From Gammaproteobacteria bacterium (GTDB taxonomy: Bacteria > Pseudomonadota > Gammaproteobacteria > DSM-16500): DNA of 6,099 nucleotides. The notes under the pieces are model-generated. The model searched no databases. It was not told where the DNA came from and saw nothing but the letters and a program-made list of their open reading frames with translations. Position 1 is the first letter of the stretch; each line of letters begins with the position of its first letter. Positions 1-6,099 of the stretch are shown here, piece after piece. The stretch is from positions 1 to 6,099 of the forward strand of contig JAJONP010000123.1 of the NCBI GenBank assembly GCA_021323555.1, read 5' to 3'. A program made the translations under genes and the position numbers.

Positions 1-1
1 A

Positions 2-355
2 GATGAAGAGCAACCAGCAGCGAATTCCATAGCGGAGGCTGGATTGAATGATGCGTTGGTGCAAACTCAATCACACTGTGAATCAAAAGCAGATTCTGAT
101 TGTCCTGAAGAAAAAGATACTTTATTAAAAGAACCAAAGAACGCTAAAACGGCACAAAGTGAATATGTTAAAGGGAGATTGTTTAATCAGGGACAGAATG
201 GAAGGATGAGTACTGTTGAAAGCATTGATCATAAAAATTTGCAAACACCATCCAGTAGTTCTAATGTCTATTCCTATTGGAACAAATACAGAAAGCAGAT
301 AGGTATAGCAGTGCTATCAACGGCGGTAGGAATAGCAGCATATATAGCTAGATAA
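2..355 (+). CDS. 3' part of a gene for an acidic, low-complexity protein with a C-terminal membrane segment (5' end outside the window)
   Basis: The reading frame is open from base 2 to the TAA at 353-355, so the gene enters from the left. The first possible start in frame is a TTG at 44, with no Shine-Dalgarno sequence before it, and the codons upstream (DEEQPAANSIAEAG) have the same character as those that follow. I therefore treat it as 5'-truncated rather than starting at 44. About 118 residues are visible. The first 75 or so are polar, rich in E, K, D, S, Q and N, and probably disordered. A short aromatic/basic stretch (YSYWNKYRKQ) then precedes a hydrophobic helix of about 17 residues (IGIAVLSTAVGIAAYIA) that ends one residue before the stop. 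This is the layout of a tail-anchored protein, or of the last helix of a larger membrane protein. In Legionellales, disordered proteins with a terminal membrane helix are often secreted effectors, but nothing here proves secretion. The family is not recognised. It converges on the giant minus-strand gene. Confidence 0.7.
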   Translation, partial: DEEQPAANSIAEAGLNDALVQTQSHCESKADSDCPEEKDTLLKEPKNAKTAQSEYVKGRLFNQGQNGRMSTVESIDHKNLQTPSSSSNVYSYWNKYRKQIGIAVLSTAVGIAAYIAR

Positions 356-371
356 GGTCGACAAAAGACCT
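355..371 (+). other. Small dyad overlapping the stop codon of the left-hand gene
   Basis: AGGTC (355-359) and GACCT (367-371) form a perfect 5-bp stem with a 7-base loop, starting in the last base of the TAA stop. No T-run follows (the next bases are AAATTTC), so this is not a standard intrinsic terminator. It may stabilise the 3' end of the transcript or be chance. Confidence 0.2.
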
Positions 372-378
372 AAATTTC

Positions 379-429
379 ATTGCCAGTAGGGAAATTATCG
401 GCAATCTAATTAACTTCTTTTAATTTTTC
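379..429 (+). terminator. Weak candidate terminator between convergent genes
   Basis: ATTGCC (379-384) and GGCAAT (400-405) form a perfect 6-bp stem around a 15-base loop. A T-rich but interrupted tract (406-429) follows. The stem is short and the loop large for an intrinsic terminator. The position, between two genes that converge, is what makes it worth listing. Nearby, 434-447 is a perfect AT-only palindrome of 14 bases, which could fold in transcripts from either strand. Nothing else is visible in the 113-base spacer. Confidence 0.25.
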
Positions 430-468
430 ATGATTTATTATAATAAAATCTTATTACTAAAAAAATGG

Positions 469-3400
469 TTATCTGAAAATAACGGGAATGCTGGATTCCT
501 TACCAAGCTTTACTGGTAAAGGATATTGTAATTTATTGTTAGAAGTCAAAGCGGGATTGTTGCTTAACGAAAATCCAACTCTAAAAAGGCTAACAGAGGA
601 TAGAGGAGGGGTGCTTGAAATGCTACGCTGCGCTTGGTAGCTGTGTGATAAATGTTTGTTTTTCTCATCCTGCTGGACGTTGTTCGCAATTTTTCTCTGT
701 ATTGTTTCAGCAGAAATAGGCTGTTGATTATTCGTTGTTAATGAGAGGGCTATATGATTAAGAAAAAAATGTGCGAATTTATATTGACTAAGAGCTCTGT
801 CAGCTATATCTAAATTAGACATTTTTAATAAAATATAAATTAACCCATCAAATACTTTTGGAAAAAATTGATTCATATCTATCAATCGACCATCGATGTG
901 AGGGATAAGCTCTAGATCTTCTTCATGTTTTTGTCTATTCGCTAAATTATATAAATCTTCTAGCCAAGTGTATTGAGAGTTTGATAGAGGTTGTATTTTT
1001 AATAGAAAATCATAAAAAACTGGGCAATGTTTTTTAAAACCTTTACTTTTCTTACGACTAAAATAATCTTCTAAACCCTTTTCTGCGGAATTCGATTGAG
1101 CTCGTGGTATCACTGGAAAATAAATATCAATACGCTTTCCTTGTTGAATAGGCTTTTTATAATTTTTTATATAGAAATCAAGAAATGCCTTATCTAATAT
1201 GCTGCGTAATTCAACAATGGCCATATTTCGATAGGAAATATTTTTTTCTAAATTCATATCAGACAGTTTCTCGTAAAATTCAGCTAACTTCTGGACATAA
1301 GCTGGATTAAGAACAGTTGAAAGAATGTCACAATATTTTTGATAGAATTGGTGGCGGAAAGAAAGAGTTTTATCCATTGAAAAATAATAATAATTAATTA
1401 ATTCAAATAAAATAGGATCATTTCCATTTACCAGTTTTTTTAATAAATGTTGAAACCAATCGTGAGTTATTAACTCGCCTGAACGCTGATTCAGTTCAAT
1501 ATATAAAAACAAATAGGGGATTAAGTTTTTAAGTTGAAAAGAACGATCTTCTGTAAATAAAATTTGAAGCAAATCATAGGCTCTTTTTTTCTTATGTGGA
1601 TGATCATACGATGATTGAATATAAAAGATGAATTGCATTCTTTGTTTTTCAAAGGCATCCTGCGCAAAAGCGTCTGTATTTATCATGGGTAGCCACTGTC
1701 GATAGAGCATAGTCGCTATCTCTGTTATAGAATGAGGTGAAATACTTTCAGGGCTTTTTTCTTCCTGATCTAATAATTGCCAAGCCGCTTCATCCAATTG
1801 ATGAGCATGATCTAATAAACTCTTTTCGCCATCAAACCATAGGACGCCCAAATCGTATGTTAATCGACCAATTAACCTGTTTTTCATTTCCGCTAAACAA
1901 GGCGCCCTATGTAATGCTTTAAAGTGTATTAACGTGTTGATAATAAAAGATCTATCATGTTCTTCATAAAAGAATGGAATAAGAGATAAAATAATGCTTG
2001 CCTTGCTATGTAGGACAGCGTGTGACAACGTAGCTGTAAAGGTTTTTTCAGCTAATATATCCCTGTATAATTCATCGAGTGTTGCAGCAATCAAAGAAGC
2101 GGCCGTTTTTTCTACATTATTTTTTTCTTTATCAACATTATTCCACCCTATTTTTTCGCATTCCTTAATATAACTCAGAACTTGTCTCGCAACAGAAGAA
2201 TATTCATTTTCAATAGACTTTATTATGTAGTTTTTTAAATGAATAAAGTGAGGTTCTGTATGCAGCTCTGAAAAATGTACTAAAATATTTAATAAAATAT
2301 ATTCAAAATGTTTCTTACCATAGTGCTGATAACACAAAGGAAGAATAGATAAGATAAACCCATTTTCATTTGGCGAAATTTTAAACCCTAATGATGTAGC
2401 CAGAGAATAATTGTTTGAATAAGAATTATTTAATAGGGAAACATACAACTTAATAAAACCCAATTGCCTTCTACAACTATTTTGTATAGATTCAATTAAT
2501 TGTAGCTTTATTTTAGTAGGCGGTTCTTTTAATTCAATATATCTATCTATTTCATCGAATAGTTCATTATTTTCAATAGAAGCTTTAATAATTTTTATTA
2601 CGAAGGAACAATAACGTTCATTTCTATCGTTGCTGCTATCACTAAAAGAATGATTTGAAATCCGACTTAATAATTTTTTACATAATGCAGAATAATCATT
2701 GCTTAATTCAAATTCTATAAATTTTTCAATAACCCTAGCGATATAATGCTCTTCTTGTTGTTGATATGTTTCTCGCAACAAGCCATATTCGTCATCAGAT
2801 AAACTCTTTAAATCTTTTGTTGAGTACAATAGATTTTCTATTTTTCTCGGCATATCTGATAAAAAGAACGTAATAAATTGATCATGCATTTTTTCTATAC
2901 CCATTGCATGCATAATTAGACTCAGTTGGGCAATATCCTCAAGGTATTGCTCTGGAGTTTTTGTCTTAATGTACCGATCCCAGACGAGGCTAACAAGTGA
3001 TTCTTTTTCACGGTTAGGATAGCTCGTTAACTGAACAAGTAGTGATAAAGCGTTAATGTATTCATTCGAAGATAAATTTTTTATAAATTCTTTAAATAGA
3101 ACACAGTCATTTTCGTCATGATATAAATCAATAAATTGTAAGGCTAGCTTATAATTGCTTTCATGAATCAGGTCATATAAGGGTTTATAAATAAGCTGTG
3201 TTCTAAATTTTGATTTTATTAAAATGGACAAATAACGCAAACAATGCGTATGTTCATGAATATCCGATAAATCCTTAATAAATTCTGTAAGTCTGCCGTA
3301 TAGAGGATGGTTGCTTTCCATTTCTTTGTATTCATCAAATTCCGATCCTCGTTGAATAAAACGATCACGTAAATAGGGGGCTTCACGATCTATTATATGT

Positions 3401-4800
3401 TTAGGAATACAGGGTAACAGTTTACTAAAATAAGATATGTAAAAAGAACAAGCGTGTGTTTTTTCCTCATACGGCGTTAAAAAAAATTTTTTACTTTCTA
3501 TATTGCAAATAGCCTGTTTAAGTTCATAGTCAAGAATAACAAGGTAGCTTTCTTCGGGGAGAACAATGGTAGGATTTTTTAATATATCTAAAAATATTTC
3601 CTCTTTTTTTAGTAAGTGGGCATTGAGAAGAAGCGCCAAAGTAAAACGACTTTCTTTTTTACAATATTCAATGAATGACTCGACTAAATCACTATAATCC
3701 TGTAAGGAGGAGCCTACATAATAATAAGGAGAATGCCTGAGTCGCATTTTACTTTCAAAATTTTTACAATTTTCTTTAATAATTTTTATCAATGCATTAT
3801 CTGATTTTTCCTTATGACGCATGAAAAGATTTGTAAATGCACGCTTGATTAAAGAGTCAACTTCCTGTCGATAGGGACAAAATGGATGAGAATAAAAAGA
3901 GTGAAATACTGAAAAATCGCCGTCTTCGTGCATTAATCGCGCTACATTTGATAGCCATTGGTTTTTTTCTGAAAGAAAGCCTTCCAGTCTTTTAAGACTG
4001 AGCGTGTCTTCTTCCAAAATAAAATAACAATACAGATGACCCACTAAACTCTCTGACTGCAAGGTTGGTATTTGACATGCTAATTCGGCAGCTTGATGAT
4101 AATCTGAAGGTCCTTCAAAAAATTCAGGAGGTAACAATTTTGATGAACGTAATTCAGGCATCATTTTGCAATAATGATAAATTTTTTTAATATGTTGAGG
4201 ATTTCTTAGAAATTCTAATAAGCGCGGATAACGGCGTACACCCAAATCAAAATAGGTATCAAAATGCTCCTGGCTCGTACTCATTCTGAGACAGTGGTTC
4301 CCTTCTTCATCAAGATAACGCGAATACCACTTAAACCAAATTTCAGTATTTTCATTAGGATCGTAATATTTTAGGAAATAATCAGCTGTTTCTCTTCTTT
4401 GATGTATACCGTTTATTTGGTCATATAGGCGGTCAATATAACGCGTCATATCACACTTGTTTGTTACTAACTCGCGACAAATAAAGCTAAGCTTGTCTTC
4501 AAGCACGGCAATACCTATAGCTGAATGAATATCATTACACGTTATGAGTGCTTTAATAATTTTGTCTATAATACGCTCTCGCTCAACGTAAATAGGGTAA
4601 TCTAATTCTGCTAGCCTTTTTAGCTCTCTTGTTTGTCCTTTCCTACAAAAAACATCCACCGCTTCACATACTAATTCAACGCGTTCATTCTCTGGCGCAG
4701 ATTCATATGCAAGAAAAAATGCTTGAGAATTACTACGTTTTTCAAGCAATGTTTTCGCATTCAATCTTCGAGGTGCTTCTCTATCACTTTTACGTAACAT
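469..4800 (-). CDS. Giant (1443-residue) helical-repeat protein of unknown function
   Basis: A single uninterrupted ORF runs from ATG at 4800 to TAA at 469. An SD-like AAGAG lies 8 bases before the ATG, and no in-frame start lies closer upstream. I do not recognise the family. No signal peptide, membrane helix, Walker A motif or obvious catalytic motif is visible, so a soluble, mostly alpha-helical protein is likely. The N-terminus (1-30) is basic. The body to about residue 1350 is a run of amphipathic helices rich in L, I, K, E, Y and F, like an alpha solenoid. Residues 815-863 and 936-980 are clearly related: ILSILP against ILSLIP, then LVHFSELHTEP against LIHFKALHRAP, then LKN against MKN. 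Weaker echoes lie near 515-560 and 1075-1140. The last 70 or so residues are rich in Ser, Pro and Asn with few predicted helices, resembling a flexible tail. Such scaffolds usually bind proteins. A secreted effector, an inner structural protein and a phage- or element-borne protein are all possible. Intact coding over 4.3 kb argues for selection. Confidence 0.9.
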   Translation of the reverse strand: MLRKSDREAPRRLNAKTLLEKRSNSQAFFLAYESAPENERVELVCEAVDVFCRKGQTRELKRLAELDYPIYVERERIIDKIIKALITCNDIHSAIGIAVLEDKLSFICRELVTNKCDMTRYIDRLYDQINGIHQRRETADYFLKYYDPNENTEIWFKWYSRYLDEEGNHCLRMSTSQEHFDTYFDLGVRRYPRLLEFLRNPQHIKKIYHYCKMMPELRSSKLLPPEFFEGPSDYHQAAELACQIPTLQSESLVGHLYCYFILEEDTLSLKRLEGFLSEKNQWLSNVARLMHEDGDFSVFHSFYSHPFCPYRQEVDSLIKRAFTNLFMRHKEKSDNALIKIIKENCKNFESKMRLRHSPYYYVGSSLQDYSDLVESFIEYCKKESRFTLALLLNAHLLKKEEIFLDILKNPTIVLPEESYLVILDYELKQAICNIESKKFFLTPYEEKTHACSFYISYFSKLLPCIPKHIIDREAPYLRDRFIQRGSEFDEYKEMESNHPLYGRLTEFIKDLSDIHEHTHCLRYLSILIKSKFRTQLIYKPLYDLIHESNYKLALQFIDLYHDENDCVLFKEFIKNLSSNEYINALSLLVQLTSYPNREKESLVSLVWDRYIKTKTPEQYLEDIAQLSLIMHAMGIEKMHDQFITFFLSDMPRKIENLLYSTKDLKSLSDDEYGLLRETYQQQEEHYIARVIEKFIEFELSNDYSALCKKLLSRISNHSFSDSSNDRNERYCSFVIKIIKASIENNELFDEIDRYIELKEPPTKIKLQLIESIQNSCRRQLGFIKLYVSLLNNSYSNNYSLATSLGFKISPNENGFILSILPLCYQHYGKKHFEYILLNILVHFSELHTEPHFIHLKNYIIKSIENEYSSVARQVLSYIKECEKIGWNNVDKEKNNVEKTAASLIAATLDELYRDILAEKTFTATLSHAVLHSKASIILSLIPFFYEEHDRSFIINTLIHFKALHRAPCLAEMKNRLIGRLTYDLGVLWFDGEKSLLDHAHQLDEAAWQLLDQEEKSPESISPHSITEIATMLYRQWLPMINTDAFAQDAFEKQRMQFIFYIQSSYDHPHKKKRAYDLLQILFTEDRSFQLKNLIPYLFLYIELNQRSGELITHDWFQHLLKKLVNGNDPILFELINYYYFSMDKTLSFRHQFYQKYCDILSTVLNPAYVQKLAEFYEKLSDMNLEKNISYRNMAIVELRSILDKAFLDFYIKNYKKPIQQGKRIDIYFPVIPRAQSNSAEKGLEDYFSRKKSKGFKKHCPVFYDFLLKIQPLSNSQYTWLEDLYNLANRQKHEEDLELIPHIDGRLIDMNQFFPKVFDGLIYILLKMSNLDIADRALSQYKFAHFFLNHIALSLTTNNQQPISAETIQRKIANNVQQDEKNKHLSHSYQAQRSISSTPPLSSVSLFRVGFSLSNNPALTSNNKLQYPLPVKLGKESSIPVIFR

Positions 4801-4808
4801 AATTTTTT

Positions 4809-4813
4809 CTCTT
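4809..4813 (-). promoter_or_regulatory. Ribosome binding site of the giant gene
   Basis: On the minus strand AAGAG, followed by an A-rich stretch, ends 8 bases before the ATG at 4800. It is a partial match to AGGAGG at normal spacing, and it supports this ATG as the start. Confidence 0.5.
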
Positions 4814-4821
4814 AGTATTTT

Positions 4822-4827
4822 ATTATA
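4822..4827 (-). promoter_or_regulatory. Candidate -10 element for the giant gene
   Basis: The minus strand reads TATAAT, an exact -10 consensus. No good -35 is found at 16-18 bases; the best hexamer (TAAGAA) matches at only two positions. Transcription would begin near 4815, giving a leader of about 15 bases. ATTATAAT (4822-4829) is itself a palindrome in very AT-rich DNA, so a chance match is quite possible. The flanking dyad at 4843-4865 (ATTCTTA and TAAGAAT) would lie between -20 and -50 and could be an operator. Confidence 0.25.
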
Positions 4828-4842
4828 ATTTTCAAAAAAATA

Positions 4843-4865
4843 ATTCTTATAAGATTTTTAAGAAT
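4843..4865. repeat. Inverted repeat upstream of the giant gene
   Basis: ATTCTTA (4843-4849) and TAAGAAT (4859-4865) are perfect 7-bp arms around 9 bases. A second palindrome, TCTTATAAGA (4845-4854), overlaps the left arm. Overlapping dyads just upstream of a gene can be a repressor site. In DNA this AT-rich they can also arise by chance. Confidence 0.3.
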
Positions 4866-4925
4866 GTAACATACTCCTATCTAAAAATAGAATAATTATT
4901 TTTTTGGAGAAGATGTTTTGGCCCT

Positions 4926-4955
4926 TTGACATTTCGTGTGGAAATCAAGTATAAG
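4926..4955 (+). promoter_or_regulatory. Sigma70-type promoter reading rightwards
   Basis: A perfect -35 hexamer TTGACA (4926-4931) is followed after 18 bases by TATAAG (4950-4955), which matches TATAAT at five of six positions. Transcription would start near 4962 and run into the small plus-strand ORFs from 5034. It faces away from the giant gene. This is the best promoter match I found in the window. The 18-base spacing is one longer than optimal but common. Confidence 0.5.
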
Positions 4956-4956
4956 C

Positions 4957-4980
4957 GATTCTTTTCTTTTAGAATCTTTT
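4957..4980 (+). other. Hairpin with a short T-run at the predicted transcript start
   Basis: GATTCT (4957-4962) and AGAATC (4971-4976) form a perfect 6-bp stem with an 8-base loop, directly followed by TTTT. The predicted start of the rightward transcript falls inside the left arm, so only part of the stem could form in that RNA. It may instead be a DNA operator overlapping the start site, or chance. Confidence 0.25.
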
Positions 4981-5022
4981 AGAAAAATCATATAAAAATA
5001 CGATAATACTGCCATATTATCG
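4981..5022 (-). terminator. Candidate leftward terminator hairpin (8-bp stem)
   Basis: CGATAATA (5001-5008) and TATTATCG (5015-5022) are perfect 8-bp inverted arms around a 6-base loop. Read on the minus strand, the hairpin is followed by TATTTTTATATGATTTTTCT, a T-rich tract. It could therefore stop leftward transcription coming from the Rpn gene before it reaches the giant gene. Only two of the eight pairs in the stem are G-C, so it would be weak. It also lies in the leader of the rightward transcript, so a regulatory role there is an alternative. Confidence 0.35.
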
Positions 5023-5033
5023 CTTCAATATCT

Positions 5034-5216
5034 TTGCGTGGCTTGTTCAACAAATTCACTGGTTTTGCGATCGATAAAATAATGGCACTAAATCTAATAA
5101 GAAAAGCAGGTATAGTCGCTTATCAAGCAATGGAAGGAATCGATCGGCTGACTCAGTTAGATGAAACGACTAAGCTTTATGTCAGTGAATTTGAAAACCA
5201 CGGGAGCATATCGTGA
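5034..5216 (+). CDS. Small hypothetical protein (up to 60 residues), possibly a gene remnant
   Basis: The frame is open from about 5007 to the TGA at 5214-5216. Possible starts are TTG at 5034, TTG at 5043, or ATG at 5082, which gives 44 residues. None has a recognisable ribosome binding site. The protein from the ATG begins MALNLIRKAGIVAYQAMEG and looks like two short amphipathic helices, then a polar end (KLYVSEFENHGSIS). I do not recognise the family. Two things favour a real or formerly real gene: a good sigma70-type promoter lies 80 bases upstream, and the stop overlaps a GTG start of a following frame (GTGA), as in translationally coupled pairs. The missing ribosome binding site and the decayed downstream frame suggest it may be the 3' end of a degraded gene instead. 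Translation from the ATG is the more conservative reading. Confidence 0.35.
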   Translation: MRGLFNKFTGFAIDKIMALNLIRKAGIVAYQAMEGIDRLTQLDETTKLYVSEFENHGSIS

Positions 5217-5413
5217 TTGAAACTGATAAGCTAAAAAAAGAGTAGCTTTATCGACATGCTTTAGGCTACTCAATGCAATAATCAGCAGAGGTTAGCATTA
5301 AAAAACTTGTACTTGGAGCTAGGCTCTTCAGTTCCACTTATAAGTGAAATTGAAGACCTGGGTCGCTTGAATTCCGGGTGAGGAGATATCGGTTCCTAAA
5401 CCAGAAATAGGGT
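5213..5413 (+). pseudogene. Possible broken small gene in three frame segments
   Basis: A GTG at 5213 overlaps the TGA of the preceding ORF and opens VIETDKLKKE. A TAG at 5243-5245 follows, and the same frame then continues as LYRHALGYSMQ to a TAA at 5279. A second frame carries NNQQRLALKNLYLELGSS and then VPLISEIEDLGRLNSG (5277-5378, TGA at 5379-5381). A third continues as GEEISVPKPEIGF from about 5377. Joined, the segments read as one plausible polar, helical protein of about 65-70 residues, with a nonsense codon and two frameshifts. This reconstruction is an inference from residue character only. No family is recognised, and the joins could be coincidence. The 3' end runs up to the stop of the convergent Rpn gene. 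Confidence 0.3.
5325..5356. repeat. 32-base near-perfect palindrome
   Basis: The segment is centred between 5340 and 5341, and its core is the perfect 12-base palindrome CACTTATAAGTG (5335-5346). The arms continue outward to 5325/5356 with one G-T pair (5331/5350) and one mismatch (5334/5347). As RNA it would fold into a long stem with a 4-base TATA loop. No T-run follows on either strand (CCTGGG to the right; GCCTAG on the minus strand), so it is not a standard terminator. It could be a protein-binding site, a mobile hairpin (REP-like) or a remnant of an element end. Confidence 0.6.
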
Positions 5414-5414
5414 T

Positions 5415-6098
5415 TTACTGTTCTTTTTTAACAAATACGTCATCTAATGTTTTAGCAGTTAAGATGTTACTGCCCCATGCTAATAATGTTTCCGAGCTGG
5501 CTCCCGTAATGAGTTGAGTATAGGAAGGAGGCACTGTACCAAAGCGGTGTTGCATCAGGCGTAAGAGCAACGTTGCTTCACCCTGCTGCATACCTTGCTG
5601 TATGCCTTGTTGTACTCCTCTTTGCTCAAACTGTTGTGCTAAGGTCATGACTTCACCTCGTAATTTACCCGTTAAATAATGATTCACTTTTTCAATAAAG
5701 ATCTCAATTTCATTAGAATGAGAATTGACGCCATCGAGTACGTATTCTACCACAACACGCCCCAAAAAAATCCCTGCTTGTGACCATTTTTTTTCTAATT
5801 GATCCACCCAGGGCAGGAGCGTTTCTAAGAAAGACGCTAAATTGCGTATGGTCCGATATTTTAACGCAAACTCCAGCAACCCTGAGCCCAGGTGTTTTTG
5901 CAAATCCTTATCATCCAGTCGCTGAAGATCGATTAATTGATAAGGCTTAAACAACCATTCTCGCGCCCAAGCTTCTTGGTTGCCAAATAACGGAAAAATC
6001 TCTAAAGGAGCAGTCCAGGGGTCTTGACCCGAGTAAACTACTAACGTATAGACTGGCGGTAACGGTTCCTCAGGATGTTGACGGATATGTAATTCCAT
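5415..6098 (-). CDS. Rpn-family recombination-promoting nuclease / putative transposase, C-terminal part (N-terminus outside the window)
   Basis: The frame is open from the right edge to TAA at 5415. The Met at 6098 lies inside the family's conserved domain, so it is unlikely to be the true start. Rpn/YhgA proteins are usually about 300-340 residues with an N-terminal PD-(D/E)XK nuclease fold, promote RecA-independent recombination, and cut DNA with Mg2+ or Ca2+. The 227 residues seen here begin just after the catalytic core. Visible hallmarks are LPPVYTLVVYSG (13-24, the family's LPxVxxLVxYxG strand), FKPYQLIDL (51-59), a run of G-x-Q-Q repeats at about 157-173, and the C-terminal LLLRLMQHRFG...LLAWGSNILTAKTLDDVF segment. 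The catalytic Asp and Glu/Lys residues would lie in the missing part, so activity cannot be judged. The gene is about 40-48% G+C in sampled lines, well above the giant gene. It is convergent with the small plus-strand ORFs. Members are often multicopy and mobile. Confidence 0.9.
   Translation of the reverse strand: MELHIRQHPEEPLPPVYTLVVYSGQDPWTAPLEIFPLFGNQEAWAREWLFKPYQLIDLQRLDDKDLQKHLGSGLLEFALKYRTIRNLASFLETLLPWVDQLEKKWSQAGIFLGRVVVEYVLDGVNSHSNEIEIFIEKVNHYLTGKLRGEVMTLAQQFEQRGVQQGIQQGMQQGEATLLLRLMQHRFGTVPPSYTQLITGASSETLLAWGSNILTAKTLDDVFVKKEQ
5581..5628 (-). repeat. Four degenerate 12-base tandem repeats inside the Rpn gene
   Basis: Four units of 12 bases (5581-5592, 5593-5604, 5605-5616, 5617-5628) share CCTtGcTG-type sequence and encode the G-x-Q-Q run EQRGVQQGIQQGMQQG. 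Such repeats are typical at this place in the Rpn family, where unit number varies between copies. Slippage or recombination can change the number without shifting the frame. The outermost unit (5617-5628) is the most diverged. Confidence 0.75.
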
Positions 6099-6099
6099 C

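Noticed and set aside
48..128. ATG at 48 as the start of a different short frame
   Set aside because: It reaches a stop after about 26 codons and overlaps the longer frame, which is open to the window edge. There is no sign of coding in it.
434..447. Perfect 14-base palindrome TTTATTATAATAAA as a regulatory site
   Set aside because: It is made only of A and T, in very AT-rich spacer between gene ends where no promoter is expected. Chance or weak 3'-end structure explains it.
1737..1922. 61-codon plus-strand ORF
   Set aside because: It lies wholly antisense to the giant gene, has no ribosome binding site or promoter of its own and no recognisable protein features. It is a shadow frame.
5007..5117. 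Minus-strand open frame of about 35 codons with a hydrophobic first half, antisense to the small ORF
   Set aside because: It has no start codon with a ribosome binding site, begins directly after two stop codons and resembles no known protein. It is best taken as the opposite strand of the plus-strand ORF.
5361..5402. Possible tRNA-like piece (GGTTCC and GAATTCC-like motifs with a small GGTT/AACC stem)
   Set aside because: No acceptor stem, anticodon loop or proper T-arm sequence could be assembled around it. It is explained at least as well by the third segment of the broken ORF.
5581..5628. Tandem 12-base repeats as a CRISPR-like or regulatory array
   Set aside because: The units are contiguous without spacers, in frame inside the Rpn gene, and encode the G-x-Q-Q run typical of that family.

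Overview
The window is AT-rich (two 60-base samples from the large gene are about 27-30% G+C) and has bacterial gene architecture. The clearest family match is a partial Rpn/YhgA-type recombination-promoting nuclease at the right end. These proteins are abundant in Legionellales such as Legionella, Rickettsiella and Coxiella. Together with a giant uncharacterised helical-repeat protein and a short acidic protein ending in a C-terminal membrane segment, this suggests a low-GC, host-associated gammaproteobacterium of that order. That placement is an inference and no marker gene in the window proves it.

Layout. (1) Positions 2-355, plus strand: the 3' end of a gene that enters from the left edge, encoding an acidic, polar, probably disordered stretch and a single C-terminal hydrophobic helix. 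(2) Positions 356-468: a short convergent intergenic spacer with weak dyads but no convincing terminator. (3) Positions 469-4800, minus strand: one intact 1443-residue ORF of unknown function, which fills most of the window. It contains a degenerate repeat of amphipathic helices with at least two clearly related copies and two weaker ones, then a Ser/Pro-rich tail. (4) Positions 4801-5033: an AT-rich divergent intergenic region with a weak minus-strand promoter candidate for the giant gene, a good plus-strand sigma70-type promoter, and two hairpins. (5) Positions 5034 to about 5413, plus strand: a small 60-codon ORF and, overlapping its stop codon, what looks like a second small gene broken by a nonsense codon and frameshifts. 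A 32-base near-perfect palindrome lies inside the second. (6) Positions 5415-6098, minus strand: the C-terminal two thirds of an Rpn-family nuclease, running off the right edge and visibly richer in G+C than the giant gene.

No operon joins the main genes. The giant gene stands alone, convergent with its left neighbour and divergent from the small plus-strand ORFs. The right third looks like accessory DNA: an Rpn gene next to decaying small ORFs and palindromes. No tRNA, rRNA, CRISPR array, complete insertion sequence or known defence system could be recognised. The least explained item is the 1443-residue repeat protein.
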